Part shown: positions 51,955-60,911 of the stretch, in pieces
Position numbering within the stretch: the stretch's first letter is position 1
Layout: each line of letters begins with the position of its first letter
Assembly (NCBI GenBank): GCA_942490985.1
Contig: CALNYW010000005.1
Coordinates: forward strand, 62,001 to 126,000
DNA: 64,000 nt
Source: Thiosocius sp942490985
Lineage (GTDB): Bacteria; Pseudomonadota; Gammaproteobacteria; Chromatiales; Chromatiaceae
Direction of reading: 5' to 3'
Notes under the pieces: model-generated
What the model saw: only the letters and a program-made list of their open reading frames with translations
The model's database searches: none
Told to the model about the DNA's origin: nothing
Position numbers and translations under genes: made by a program

Positions 51955-54900
51955 ATGAACCTGTTCGCCGAGTTTCTCAACAATGCGGCGTTGTTGCTGT
52001 CGCTGGCGCTGCTGTATGGCATCGGCAGGCGATTTCTTCCGCAGGATACGCTGCTGACGCGCGCAGTCATCGGCGTTCTGTTCGGTGGTGTCGCGGTGAT
52101 GGGCATGCTGATCCCGGTGCACCTGATGCCGGGCGTGATTTTCGACGGCCGTTCGATTGTGATCGCTGCCGCTGGTTTCATCGGTGGCCCGGTCACCGCG
52201 GCCGTGTCGATGGTGATCGCCGCTGCCTACCGCTACCAGGTCGGCGGTAGTGGCGCCCTGACCGGCATCGGCACCATTGTCAGCTCGGGCCTCCTCGGTG
52301 TGGTCTACCGCCAGCTGGCGATGCGCAATCCCCGGCTCAACGATTGGCTTCCCCTATTCGTTTTCGCTTTCGTGGTCCACATGGTCGTACTGACATGGAT
52401 GCTGACACTGCCCGATGACCTTGCCTACCGGGTGTTGCCGCAAGTCAGCCTGCCGATGCTGGCGATCTTCCCGCCCGCGATGCTGCTGTTCATCCTGCTG
52501 CTGCGCTACATCGACCGGGTCTTCGAGAACGAGCTCGAGCTGGTCGCCAGTGAGCGGCGGTTGCGCGAGACCCAGAGGGCCTCTGGTGTCGGGGTCTGGG
52601 AATGGGACATCCGTACCGACAGCCTGTACTGGTCGGATGAGACCATCCGCATGTGGGGTTACACCGCCAAGGATTTTGGTGGGACTTTCGACGCCTTCGC
52701 CAGTCGCATCCATCCCGATGATCTCGGGGCATGGCAGTCCGACGTCGACCGATGCCTGCGCGCGGGGAGTAAACACCAGATCGAGATGCGAGTCTGTCTG
52801 CCGGATGGCGACATCCGCTGGATCGAGGCGACCGGCAACGCGGAGCGTGATGCAAACGGCGAGGCCATCGTGATGCGCGGCCTGGTGCGCGACATCAGTG
52901 AGCGCAAACAGGCGGCGCAATCGTTGCACGACAGCGAAGGGAAGTTCCGGCTGCTGGTCGAGAACCAGACCGACCTGGTCGTCAAGGTCGATTGCGACGG
53001 TCGCTTCGAGTTCGTCAGTCCGTCTTACTGCCGGCTGTTCGGCAAGTCCGAGTCTGAGCTGCTCGGCAATCGCTTCCTGCCGCTGGTGCACGAGGACGAC
53101 CGCGCCACCACCGAGGCGGCGATGCAGCAGCTGTACGCGCCGCCGCATCGTTGCTACCTCGAGCAGCGTGCGATGACGGCCGACGGCTGGCGCTGGCTCG
53201 GTTGGTCGGACAATGCCGTCCTCGATGACGATGGCGAGGTCGTCGCCATCGTCGGCAGCGGCCGCGACATCACCGATAGAAAAGCCGCCGAGCTGGCCCT
53301 GGAAACGAGCGAGAAGCAGTACCGCGCACTGTTCGAGCACACGCCGCTCGGCATGCTGATCGCCAACGCCGACAGCGACTATCTCGATGCGAACCCCAGT
53401 ATCTGCAGGATGCTCGGCTATACGCGCGATGAACTGGTCGGTCTGAATGCCCGGGATATCGTTATCCCGACCGAGTTTCCTGACATCGGTCGGGCGCTGA
53501 ATGAGATCAATGCAGGCAGGGTTCATGAAAAAACCTGGACGTTCAAACGCAAAGACGGCAGCACCTTCCAGGCCGAGGTCACGGCAACCAGCCTGCCGGA
53601 CGGCGCCCTGCTCGGCACCGTGCGTGACATCACCGAACGCCTGGAGGCCGAGCGTGAACTGCGCGAGAGCGAGGTCCGGTTGCGCGAGGCCGAGCGTGTC
53701 GGGCACATCGGCAACTGGGAGTTGGCAGCTGATGGCGAGCACGCGGTCTGGTCCGAGTCGATCCATGAGATCTTCGGCATCAGCCCAACCGCGCCTGTCG
53801 GGCCCGAGTTCCTGTCGCGGATGGTGGACCCGAGTGACTGGCCGACCGTCGAGCAGTCGCTGAAGGAGGCGCTGCGTACCGGTACCGTACACGAGATGGA
53901 ATACCGCATCCGGCGCCCCGATGGCGAACAGCGTTGGGTCTATTGCAGGGGTGAGAGGGTGCCGGACGATTCCGGCACCGCCGTCAAGCTGACCGGCATG
54001 CTGCAGGACATCACGGCGCGCAAGCAGGCCGAGGTCGCGCTGCGTGAAAGCGCGCGCCGCTACCGGGCCGTGTTCGACCAGCAGTTCCAGTCGATGGCCA
54101 TATTGACGCCGGACGGTCGGGTACTGGAGATCAACAATCCGGTGCTCGAAGCGACTGACCGGCAACGCGAGGACCTGGTCGGCAGGCCGATCTGGGACAC
54201 CCCACCCTGGAGCGATATCGCCGACGCCGAACAGCAATGGCGCGAGCGCCTCGCCAGCATCGCCGACGCAGAAAGTCGGCTGTTCCGGCGCGACACCTAC
54301 CAGTTGGCGAATGGCGAGGTGCGCACGACCGACTCCGTGACCAAGGCGATCCGCAACGACGACGGCGAGATCGAGATCGTCCTGCTCCAGGCCAACGATA
54401 TCACCCAGCGGCTGCAGGCAGAGCAGGAGCGCGATCATCTGCTGGCCGAACTGCAGTCGCTGAACGCCGTGCTCGATCAGCGGGTACGCGAGCGCACTGC
54501 GGAACTGGTCGCCGCGAACCAGGAACTGGAGTCTTTCACCTATGCCGTGTCGCACGATCTGCGTGCGCCGACGCGAGCGATCTCCGGCTTCCACTCGGCC
54601 TTGGTCGAGGACTTCGGCGACAAGCTGCCAGCCGGAGCCCATGAGTTCCTCGACGAGATAAAGATCGGTGCCGAGCGGATGAATCTGCTGATCGACGGGC
54701 TGCTCGATCTGTCACGCAGCTCGCGCGGGGATCTCGAATGGGTGGACGTCGACCTCGGTGAACTCGCGCAACAGGTCCGCCAGCAACTCGTCGCCGCCGA
54801 GCCCGGCCGGGACATCACGTTCGAACTGCACGGTGACCTGCTGGCTCGCGGCGACCCGCGGCAGTTGCGGACGCTGTTGCAGAACTTGCTCGAAAATGCC

Positions 54901-55209
54901 TGGAAATACACGGCCGGAGAGCCGCACGCCCGGATATCGCTGAGCGGCGCCTGTCTCGATCAGCAGGCCTGCTTCTGCATCGAGGACAATGGGGTCGGGT
55001 TCGACGCCGGCTTCGGTGACAAGCTATTCCAGCCGTTCCAGCGGCTGCACCGTCACGACGAGTTCGTCGGCATCGGTATCGGGCTCGCGACGGCCGCCCG
55101 CATCGTGCGCCGCCACGGTGGCGATATCGCCGGTTGTGGCGCGCCTGCGAAGGGGGCACGCTTTTGCTTTACACTGCCACCAGGAAAGCACGGAGCCTGC
55201 AATGGATAG
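51955..55209 (+). CDS. 5TM-LYT / multi-PAS hybrid-free sensor histidine kinase
   Basis: The 1084-residue membrane kinase has an N-terminal 5TMR-LYT domain (VIFDGRSIVIAAAGFIGGPV, GGSGALTGIGTIVSSGLLG). Five PAS/PAC units follow between about residues 200 and 840 (for example VGVWEWDIRTDSLYWSDETI, NPSICRMLGYTRDELVG, VGHIGNWELAADGE). The phosphoacceptor helix has FTYAVSHDLRAPTRAISGF (His near residue 865). The ATPase domain has LLENAWKYTAGEP, CIEDNGVGFD and GIGIGLATAARIV. There is no receiver. The SHDLRAP kinase type commonly pairs with Rcp1-like regulators, as here. ATG 51955 is chosen because it starts the first helix. It overlaps the response regulator by 8 nt. Confidence 0.92.
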   Translation: MNLFAEFLNNAALLLSLALLYGIGRRFLPQDTLLTRAVIGVLFGGVAVMGMLIPVHLMPGVIFDGRSIVIAAAGFIGGPVTAAVSMVIAAAYRYQVGGSGALTGIGTIVSSGLLGVVYRQLAMRNPRLNDWLPLFVFAFVVHMVVLTWMLTLPDDLAYRVLPQVSLPMLAIFPPAMLLFILLLRYIDRVFENELELVASERRLRETQRASGVGVWEWDIRTDSLYWSDETIRMWGYTAKDFGGTFDAFASRIHPDDLGAWQSDVDRCLRAGSKHQIEMRVCLPDGDIRWIEATGNAERDANGEAIVMRGLVRDISERKQAAQSLHDSEGKFRLLVENQTDLVVKVDCDGRFEFVSPSYCRLFGKSESELLGNRFLPLVHEDDRATTEAAMQQLYAPPHRCYLEQRAMTADGWRWLGWSDNAVLDDDGEVVAIVGSGRDITDRKAAELALETSEKQYRALFEHTPLGMLIANADSDYLDANPSICRMLGYTRDELVGLNARDIVIPTEFPDIGRALNEINAGRVHEKTWTFKRKDGSTFQAEVTATSLPDGALLGTVRDITERLEAERELRESEVRLREAERVGHIGNWELAADGEHAVWSESIHEIFGISPTAPVGPEFLSRMVDPSDWPTVEQSLKEALRTGTVHEMEYRIRRPDGEQRWVYCRGERVPDDSGTAVKLTGMLQDITARKQAEVALRESARRYRAVFDQQFQSMAILTPDGRVLEINNPVLEATDRQREDLVGRPIWDTPPWSDIADAEQQWRERLASIADAESRLFRRDTYQLANGEVRTTDSVTKAIRNDDGEIEIVLLQANDITQRLQAEQERDHLLAELQSLNAVLDQRVRERTAELVAANQELESFTYAVSHDLRAPTRAISGFHSALVEDFGDKLPAGAHEFLDEIKIGAERMNLLIDGLLDLSRSSRGDLEWVDVDLGELAQQVRQQLVAAEPGRDITFELHGDLLARGDPRQLRTLLQNLLENAWKYTAGEPHARISLSGACLDQQACFCIEDNGVGFDAGFGDKLFQPFQRLHRHDEFVGIGIGLATAARIVRRHGGDIAGCGAPAKGARFCFTLPPGKHGACNG

Positions 55210-55639
55210 CCGAAAGGTACTGTTGGTCGAAGACAACCCGCAGGACGAAAAGCTGACCCTGCGTGCCTTGCGCAGTATTCACGTCGCGAACGAGGTCGAT
55301 GTCGTCCGTGACGGAGCCGAGGCGCTCGACTACCTGCTCCAGCGCGGTGCGCATGCCGACAAGGCCGGTCAGCAGCCGCCCGCGGTGGTGCTACTCGATA
55401 TCAAGCTGCCGAAAATGGACGGTATCGAGGTGCTCGCCGCGATCCGCGCGGACCAGGCACTGCGCACCCTGCCGGTCGTCATGCTGACCTCGTCGGACGA
55501 AGACCGCGACGTCATTCGCAGCTATATGCACGGCGCTAACAGTTACGTGCGCAAACCGGTTGACGCCAGCGAGTTCAGCCGTGCCGTCGCCCAGCTCGGG
55601 CTGTACTGGTTGATCCTGAACGAACCGCCGGTGCGCTGA
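55202..55639 (+). CDS. Single-domain response regulator (Rcp1-like)
   Basis: The 145-residue stand-alone receiver has an acidic pocket VLLVEDNPQDEKLTLRAL, phosphoacceptor Asp66 in VVLLDIKLPKMDG, VVMLTSSDEDRD with the conserved Thr/Ser, and the Lys in SYVRKPVDASEF. The extended loop after the third helix (LQRGAHADKAGQQPP) is typical of phytochrome-associated Rcp1-type regulators. It starts within the end of the kinase gene and ends 1 nt before the next gene, so the three form one operon. It probably shuttles phosphate between the kinase and other partners. Confidence 0.94.
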   Translation: MDSRKVLLVEDNPQDEKLTLRALRSIHVANEVDVVRDGAEALDYLLQRGAHADKAGQQPPAVVLLDIKLPKMDGIEVLAAIRADQALRTLPVVMLTSSDEDRDVIRSYMHGANSYVRKPVDASEFSRAVAQLGLYWLILNEPPVR

Positions 55640-55640
55640 C

Positions 55641-58118
55641 ATGCCGAACCGTTTCCGCCTGCTCGCCATCGAAGACGATGACCAGGATTTCAAGCTGCTG
55701 CTGCGCCATCTCGACGGCAACGGCATCGATTACAGCGTCGATCGCGCGGCCAATGCTGCCGAGCTGACCGGGCTGCTCAGCCGGGGGGCCCGCGACTGGA
55801 ACCTGATCCTCGCCGACTATTCATTGCCGGACATCGATATCCGTACCAAGCTGCACTGGCTGATGTCGAAATTGCCGGACACCCCTGTGATCATGGTCTC
55901 CGGTTCGATCGGCGAAGAGCGGGCGGTCGATCTGATGCTCACCGGCGTCGACGATTTCGTCAGCAAGGACAACCTGGCGCGTCTGGTGCCGGCGATGCGC
56001 CGCACGATCGATGCGCTCGACTCGCGGCTGGCCAAGCGCAGCGCCGAGACTGAGCTGGAACTGCGCGACCGGGCGCTCGAGGCGGCCAGCAATGGCGTGG
56101 TCATCACGCTGGCCGACGGCGATATACCCGTGGTCTACGTCAACCCCGCGTTCTCGCGCATCACTGGCTACAACGAACAGGAACTGCTCGGCCGCAACTG
56201 CCGCCTGCTGCAAGGGACGGATACGGCCCAGCCGGCGCTCGATGATATCCGCCATGCGGTGCGCAACGAACAGTCGTGTACCGTGATGCTGCGCAACTAT
56301 CGTCGTGACGGCTCGATGTTCTGGAACCGAATGAGTATCGCGCCGGTGACGGACCAGCACGGTACGACGACCCATTACGTTGGCATCCTGGAAGACATCT
56401 CAGCTTCGGTGGAACAGCAGCAACGCCTGCGGGAATCGGCTGTCGTTTTCGAGAACGCGTTGGAGGGTATGACGGTAACCGATATCGACGGTGCTGTTGT
56501 CGAGGTCAACAACGCGTTCACCGAGATCACCGGTTACTCGCGCGATGACGTCATCGGCAAAAATCTGCGCCTGCTGAAATCCGGTCGTCACGGCCCTGAT
56601 TTCTATCAGACAATGTGGACGTCGCTGAGCCAGACCGGTCGCTGGAGCGGCGAGATCTGGAACCGGCGCAAGTCCGGCGAGCTCTACCCGCAACTGCTCA
56701 ATATCAGCACGGTGAGGGACTCGGCGGGCGATCCCTGCAAGTATGTCGGCGTGTTTGCCGACATCAGTCACATCAAGCGGTCCGAGGAGAAGCTGGACTT
56801 CCTCGCCCACCATGACGCATTGACCGAGTTGCCGAATCGGTTGTTGTTCAATGCCCGGCTGACCCATGCCCTCGAGCATGCAAAGCGGCTTGATAAGTCA
56901 TTGGCGGTGATGTTTCTCGATCTCGACCGTTTCAAGATGGTCAACGACGCCCATGGCCACCCGGTCGGTGATGCACTGTTACGTGCCGTCGCCGAACGCC
57001 TCGTCGAATGCGTGCGTGCCGAGGACACGGTGGCGCGAATCGGTGGTGACGAGTTCGTGGTCCTGCTCGAGCGCATTGCCGCGGCTGAGGACGCGGGTAT
57101 GGTCGCCAACAAGATCCTGCAGGCCTTCTACCGGCCGATGGTCGTCAATGGCAACGAGCAGTACGCCAGCATGAGCATTGGTATCAGCCTGTTTCCGCGA
57201 GACGCCAGTGACGCACCCTCGCTGGTACGCAACGCCGACTCGGCGCTGTACCAGGCCAAGGAATCGGGGCGCAGCACCTATCGCTTCTACTCACCCGACC
57301 TGACCGAGCGCGCCACCGAGCGCGCCGGGCTAGCCAACGACCTACACCGTGTGATCGAGCGCGAACAGCTGTCGCTGGTCTACCAACCACAAGTCGACTT
57401 GGCGACCGGACAGATGGTCGGCCTCGAGGCGCTGTTGCGCTGGCATCACCCCGTCCACGGCGCCGTGTCGCCGGCAAGCTTCATCCCGATCGCCGAGGAG
57501 ACGGGCCTGATCAAGGAGATCGGCGAGTGGGTGCTGCAGGCCGCCTGCAAGCAGGCCAGACGCTGGCTCGATGACGGACTCGACTTCGGCAGGATCGCGG
57601 TGAACATCGCCGGACCGCAGATCCGTGGCGGTGACCTGCACGTCGTCGTCAGCAAGGCGCTCGAGTCCTCGGGCCTGCCCGCGCAACGGCTCGAACTCGA
57701 GGTCACCGAGTCGTTCATCATGCAGGGGACGGAGCAGGGAATCGACGATATGCGACGGTTGCGTGAGCTGGGGCTCGATCTGTCGATCGATGACTTCGGC
57801 ACCGGCTATTCGTCTCTGTCGTATCTCAAGCGCCTGCCGATCAACCGCCTCAAGATCGACCAGTCGTTCGTGCGTGACCTGCCGGCAGACGAGGAGGATT
57901 CGGCCATCTCCTCGGCGGTGATCGCCCTGGGCAGCAGCCTCGGGCTGGATGTCGTCGCCGAGGGCATCGAGACGGCGGAACAGCGCTCGTTTCTGATCGG
58001 TGCGGGATGCCCGCGAGGCCAGGGATATCTGTTCAGTCGTCCGCTGGGTGCCGATGCCCTGGCCGCGTGGGTGGCGGACACGCAGGCCACGACGGCCAGA
58101 CGGGCGACGCCCGGCTGA
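55641..58118 (+). CDS. REC - LOV-like PAS - PAS - GGDEF - EAL cyclic-di-GMP enzyme
   Basis: The 825-residue protein has a receiver (IEDDDQDFKLLL, Asp59 in LILADYSLPD). A PAS domain at about residues 150-255 follows, carrying the LOV flavin motif GRNCRLLQG with Cys187, NYRRDGSMFWN and an Arg in DDIRHAV. A second PAS is at about 265-380. The GGDEF domain is intact (GGDEF 468-472, with RxxD 459-462 as an inhibitory site), and the EAL domain is intact (EALLR 596-600, DDFGTGYSSL). It probably makes and breaks c-di-GMP under control of phosphorylation and perhaps blue light. The Gln expected at the end of a LOV core is Leu250. Confidence 0.92.
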   Translation: MPNRFRLLAIEDDDQDFKLLLRHLDGNGIDYSVDRAANAAELTGLLSRGARDWNLILADYSLPDIDIRTKLHWLMSKLPDTPVIMVSGSIGEERAVDLMLTGVDDFVSKDNLARLVPAMRRTIDALDSRLAKRSAETELELRDRALEAASNGVVITLADGDIPVVYVNPAFSRITGYNEQELLGRNCRLLQGTDTAQPALDDIRHAVRNEQSCTVMLRNYRRDGSMFWNRMSIAPVTDQHGTTTHYVGILEDISASVEQQQRLRESAVVFENALEGMTVTDIDGAVVEVNNAFTEITGYSRDDVIGKNLRLLKSGRHGPDFYQTMWTSLSQTGRWSGEIWNRRKSGELYPQLLNISTVRDSAGDPCKYVGVFADISHIKRSEEKLDFLAHHDALTELPNRLLFNARLTHALEHAKRLDKSLAVMFLDLDRFKMVNDAHGHPVGDALLRAVAERLVECVRAEDTVARIGGDEFVVLLERIAAAEDAGMVANKILQAFYRPMVVNGNEQYASMSIGISLFPRDASDAPSLVRNADSALYQAKESGRSTYRFYSPDLTERATERAGLANDLHRVIEREQLSLVYQPQVDLATGQMVGLEALLRWHHPVHGAVSPASFIPIAEETGLIKEIGEWVLQAACKQARRWLDDGLDFGRIAVNIAGPQIRGGDLHVVVSKALESSGLPAQRLELEVTESFIMQGTEQGIDDMRRLRELGLDLSIDDFGTGYSSLSYLKRLPINRLKIDQSFVRDLPADEEDSAISSAVIALGSSLGLDVVAEGIETAEQRSFLIGAGCPRGQGYLFSRPLGADALAAWVADTQATTARRATPG

Positions 58119-58131
58119 GGCGGTTCACGTA

Positions 58132-58270
58132 GACTGCGCGGGTGTCGGCAAAGCCATGGGCGTTGGTTACCCGCCTGTCGTCTGCGTCGGCTGATCCACG
58201 CCGGCCGCCTTGCATCCTTGTCGAATGCTTTTACCGGTTGCCGGAGCTTAATCGGGGTACGTCCCCTATT
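58132..58270. repeat. Dispersed repeat, copy A (left of the TIR cassette)
   Basis: About 112 bp (58132-58245) align with 60912-61030 in the same orientation. Shared blocks include GGGCGTTGGTTA, CCGCCTGTCGTCTGCG and GCCGGCCGCCTTGCAT. A GGGGTACGTCCCC palindrome (within 58249-58270) follows, like GGGGTATGTCCCC after copy B. It fills the gap between the GGDEF-EAL gene and the 2TM gene. Confidence 0.8.
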
Positions 58271-58297
58271 ACGCACAACTTAATCTGGAGAGACATC

Positions 58298-58714
58298 ATG
58301 ACGGATCTAAACTCACCGACGATTCAATGGCTCGACAAGGAAATCAAAAGGCATCAATTCTGGCGAAACCTTTGGTCAGTAGTGTATTTTTCCGGGGCAG
58401 CTATTACCGTTATCTGCGGCGCGCTTGCAACAGCCAGCGCTGGCTTCATGGATTCTCTGCCACATGGTCAACTAATCACAGCGGCCCTCGCGGGGCTGAC
58501 GACGATTTTCGCCAGCCTGGAAAAAGTCCTAAGACTGCGCGAAAAATGGGATCTGCATCGAAACCAGCAAGTGTCGCTGGAGATGATCGTTCTGCGCGCC
58601 AAGAGCGGTTTGATTGACAACGCCGAGATCCTCGATAGGGTCGAAAACGCCGCGCATGCTTACAGTACTGAGCTTGCCGAACTGAACACCACCGATTCCA
58701 ACTCCAGCAACTAA
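58298..58714 (+). CDS. Two-helix membrane protein, SLATT/DUF4231-like
   Basis: The 138-residue protein has a short basic N-terminal helix (IQWLDKEIKRHQFWRNLW) and two membrane helices (SVVYFSGAAITVICGALATA and LITAALAGLTTIFASLEKVL). A cytosolic helical tail follows (RLREKWDLHRNQQVSLEMIV, IDNAEILDRVENAAHAYSTE). This layout fits the SLATT/DUF4231 group, whose members often act as membrane effectors beside nucleotide-second-messenger or TIR-type sensors. GGAGAG lies 6 nt before the ATG. It is the first of three cassette genes; the assignment is by pattern, not by search. Confidence 0.6.
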   Translation: MTDLNSPTIQWLDKEIKRHQFWRNLWSVVYFSGAAITVICGALATASAGFMDSLPHGQLITAALAGLTTIFASLEKVLRLREKWDLHRNQQVSLEMIVLRAKSGLIDNAEILDRVENAAHAYSTELAELNTTDSNSSN

Positions 58715-59285
58715 CGCCCTTTTGCGCAGGCAGCACATGGGTTTCAGTCATTGCTCGCACTGTCGCTGTGACCGTCTGTTAACCGACGCTTTTTTCTCTC
58801 GCCTGCGAATTGTGCCGGACAAGGGTTCGGACAGAACTGTTGTCCCGGATCGTTTCGCGGGGTTCGAGCGATGTCAACAACGACCCTCGGCGATGTCACC
58901 GACAATATTTGATATCGACCTGCTCTCCTGGATGGGAGGTAATTATCGAGATCAGTTAGGAAAGATCCGGGGAACGTGCGTTCGGGACCGGATCCCCGTC
59001 GCTTGGCACAACTGCCCGCGCGCCTCGCGGTCTCGCTGTGCAGGCCCTGCGCCCAACGGCGCGGTGCGAGCAGTCCTCCGGGCCGACATCCGTGGTGCGG
59101 ACGGAATCGGGCGAACGGGCCTGCGTTACCACGCTTCTCGCCCCTGGCGCTCGCGTGGCCCGGACGGCGACCACATCGCGGACTATTTGCTGTACCAAGG
59201 CCCGACCCGACGGCTTGCGCGCACCGCTCGGCGTGAGTTTCATATAATTACGAACGAACGTAGAAGACGACGGGAAAGGTGAACT
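58715..59285. other. 571-bp intergenic region with a -10 element
   Basis: No convincing gene is seen. A perfect TATAAT at 59243-59248, 37 nt before the zinc-ribbon start, marks a likely promoter for the zinc-ribbon and TIR genes; no matching -35 was found at normal spacing. An AAAGGTG ribosome site precedes the ATG at 59286. Confidence 0.5.
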
Positions 59286-59624
59286 ATGTATTGTGCAAAA
59301 TGCGGCGCTGAAAATCCTGATGATGCCCGCTTTTGCGGTGGCTGTGGCGCCTCAGTCCAAGCAGAAACGTCGTCACCCGTGAATGCGCCGCCGCCAGTCA
59401 CGCGCCTTTTGGAGCCGGGGGCGTCTGCAGAGCCCGTGTCGCCCGGCCTCAAGTGGGGGATACTGGGCGCCAGCCTGTTGTTCCCTCTCGTGGGTATCGG
59501 CATGGGGGCGTACTACTGGATCAAGGGAGACTCGGAGGAGAAAAAGGCGATTGGACGGCTTTGGTTCTTTGTAGCGCTCGGGCTCACAATCCTTTACGGC
59601 ATGCTGGCGGGCGAGGAATACTGA
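59286..59624 (+). CDS. Zinc-ribbon membrane protein
   Basis: The 112-residue protein begins with a double-CxxC zinc ribbon (MYCAKCGAENPDDARFCGGC). A Pro/Ala linker follows, then two hydrophobic helices (WGILGASLLFPLVGIGMGAYY and LWFFVALGLTILYGMLAG) around a charged loop (KGDSEEKKAIGR). The ribbon is of the type also found at the C-terminus of the next protein, hinting that the two interact or bind a shared partner. It is 15 nt upstream of the TIR gene, in one transcription unit. Confidence 0.75.
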   Translation: MYCAKCGAENPDDARFCGGCGASVQAETSSPVNAPPPVTRLLEPGASAEPVSPGLKWGILGASLLFPLVGIGMGAYYWIKGDSEEKKAIGRLWFFVALGLTILYGMLAGEEY

Positions 59625-59639
59625 CAGACGCTGCAGTCT

Positions 59640-60659
59640 ATGGGTGAATCCTCCGCTATCGTCGAAATCACCCGTGTGCGGACGCTGTCCAATGCACTGC
59701 GAACCTTTGCCTTGATTATCGACGGCCACAAGGTCGATAGCCTGAAAGTCGGCGAGACCAAGCGCTTCGCCCTGCCGCAGGGCGCACACGAGATCCGCGT
59801 CGGACTCGACTTCTACAAGAGCAAGCCGCTCAAACTAGACCTGCACTCGCGCGAGACACTGGTACTCGAATGCGGCGACAGAGGGCCACAGACGCTTGGG
59901 GAAACCCTCTCCATGCGGGGGCTCAGCAACTCGCTCAGTTCAATAGTGTCGCCGTCCGATTTCCTCTATGTCCGTACCGTCGAGCGCAGCGGCGACAGGG
60001 ACCCTCACAACCATCCCGATCGACCGAAGGGTGCCTCCCCAGCAGATGGTTGGTCTGACGTGAAGCCGGTCCCGGACATGGATCCCGGCCCGACAATCTT
60101 TCTATCCTACAGACGCGACGACAGTGAACAGATCACCGGTCGCATACGCGACCGCCTCACGTCGCGATTCGGTAGGGGATCCATATTCCGCGATGTCGAT
60201 TCGATCCCGATTGGCAGCCGGTTCCGCGAGAAGATTGAGGAAACGATTAAGGCGGCCAAGATCTTCGTCGTGATTATCGGCCCTGAGTGGGTCGGCGCGC
60301 TCGACCGCCAGGGGCGGCGCCGACTGGAGCAACCGGACGACCCTGTGCGATTCGAGCTCGAGACGGCCCTTGGCCTCGGTCTGCCCGTCGTACCCGTATT
60401 GGTTAAGCATGCGACGATGCCAGCTCAAGACGGGCTTCCGCCGTCGTTGTCCTCACTGCCCGGCATCAATGCGGTCATCCTTCCCGCGGAGCCCTACTTT
60501 AACGAGGGCATGGCGCGGCTGAATAGCGCAGTCGAGTCCCTCACAGCACCTGTTCACCCGCAAGCGCCAGAGGCCCCAAAGCGTTTCTGCACCGGCTGCG
60601 GCAATTCCATCAATCCCAATCAGGCGTTCTGCACCCAGTGCGGACGGCGGATCGCCTAA
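59640..60659 (+). CDS. TIR-domain protein with C-terminal zinc ribbon
   Basis: The 339-residue soluble protein has an N-terminal beta domain of about 110 residues (VEITRVRTLSNALRTFALII, QGAHEIRVGLDFYKSKPLKL), which resembles a ligand- or membrane-surface-binding fold. A TIR domain follows at about 150-290 (PTIFLSYRRDDSEQITGRIR, IFRDVDSIPIGSRFREKIEE, FVVIIGPEWVGAL). The C-terminus is a zinc ribbon (CTGCGNSINPNQAFCTQCG). TIR domains in bacteria commonly cleave NAD+ or make signalling nucleotides. The order beta domain - TIR - zinc ribbon is not one I recognise from a named system. Confidence 0.82.
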   Translation: MGESSAIVEITRVRTLSNALRTFALIIDGHKVDSLKVGETKRFALPQGAHEIRVGLDFYKSKPLKLDLHSRETLVLECGDRGPQTLGETLSMRGLSNSLSSIVSPSDFLYVRTVERSGDRDPHNHPDRPKGASPADGWSDVKPVPDMDPGPTIFLSYRRDDSEQITGRIRDRLTSRFGRGSIFRDVDSIPIGSRFREKIEETIKAAKIFVVIIGPEWVGALDRQGRRRLEQPDDPVRFELETALGLGLPVVPVLVKHATMPAQDGLPPSLSSLPGINAVILPAEPYFNEGMARLNSAVESLTAPVHPQAPEAPKRFCTGCGNSINPNQAFCTQCGRRIA

Positions 60660-60911
60660 AAAACCCGAACCCCACGAAAACCCCGGGTCAGAGAAGAATT
60701 TTTCCTAACATTTCGAGCAAAAAATTTTCGAAAGACGGCCCGGCTGCCCCGTTCGTGCGTGACGGTTCGTCGTCGCCTCGATCTCGTCCTTGAAACGGCT
60801 GGTTCCATCAACCAGCTCATGACCCACTGCGTCGCGTACATCTGCGATTACACTTGGATCGAGCCAGTGACTAAATAGCGCTCGATAAGTTCTCTGACCC
60901 GGATATCACGC

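Noticed and set aside
52354..54642. Long minus-strand open frame (762 codons) antisense to the histidine kinase gene
   Set aside because: It is a GC-driven shadow: the plus-strand frame has five PAS units, an H-box and an ATPase domain, while the antisense product shows no family resemblance.
58722..59282. Plus-strand open frame of 186 codons between the 2TM and zinc-ribbon genes
   Set aside because: It is Arg/Pro-rich without domains and would cover the TATAAT promoter before the zinc-ribbon gene; competing frames are equally open.
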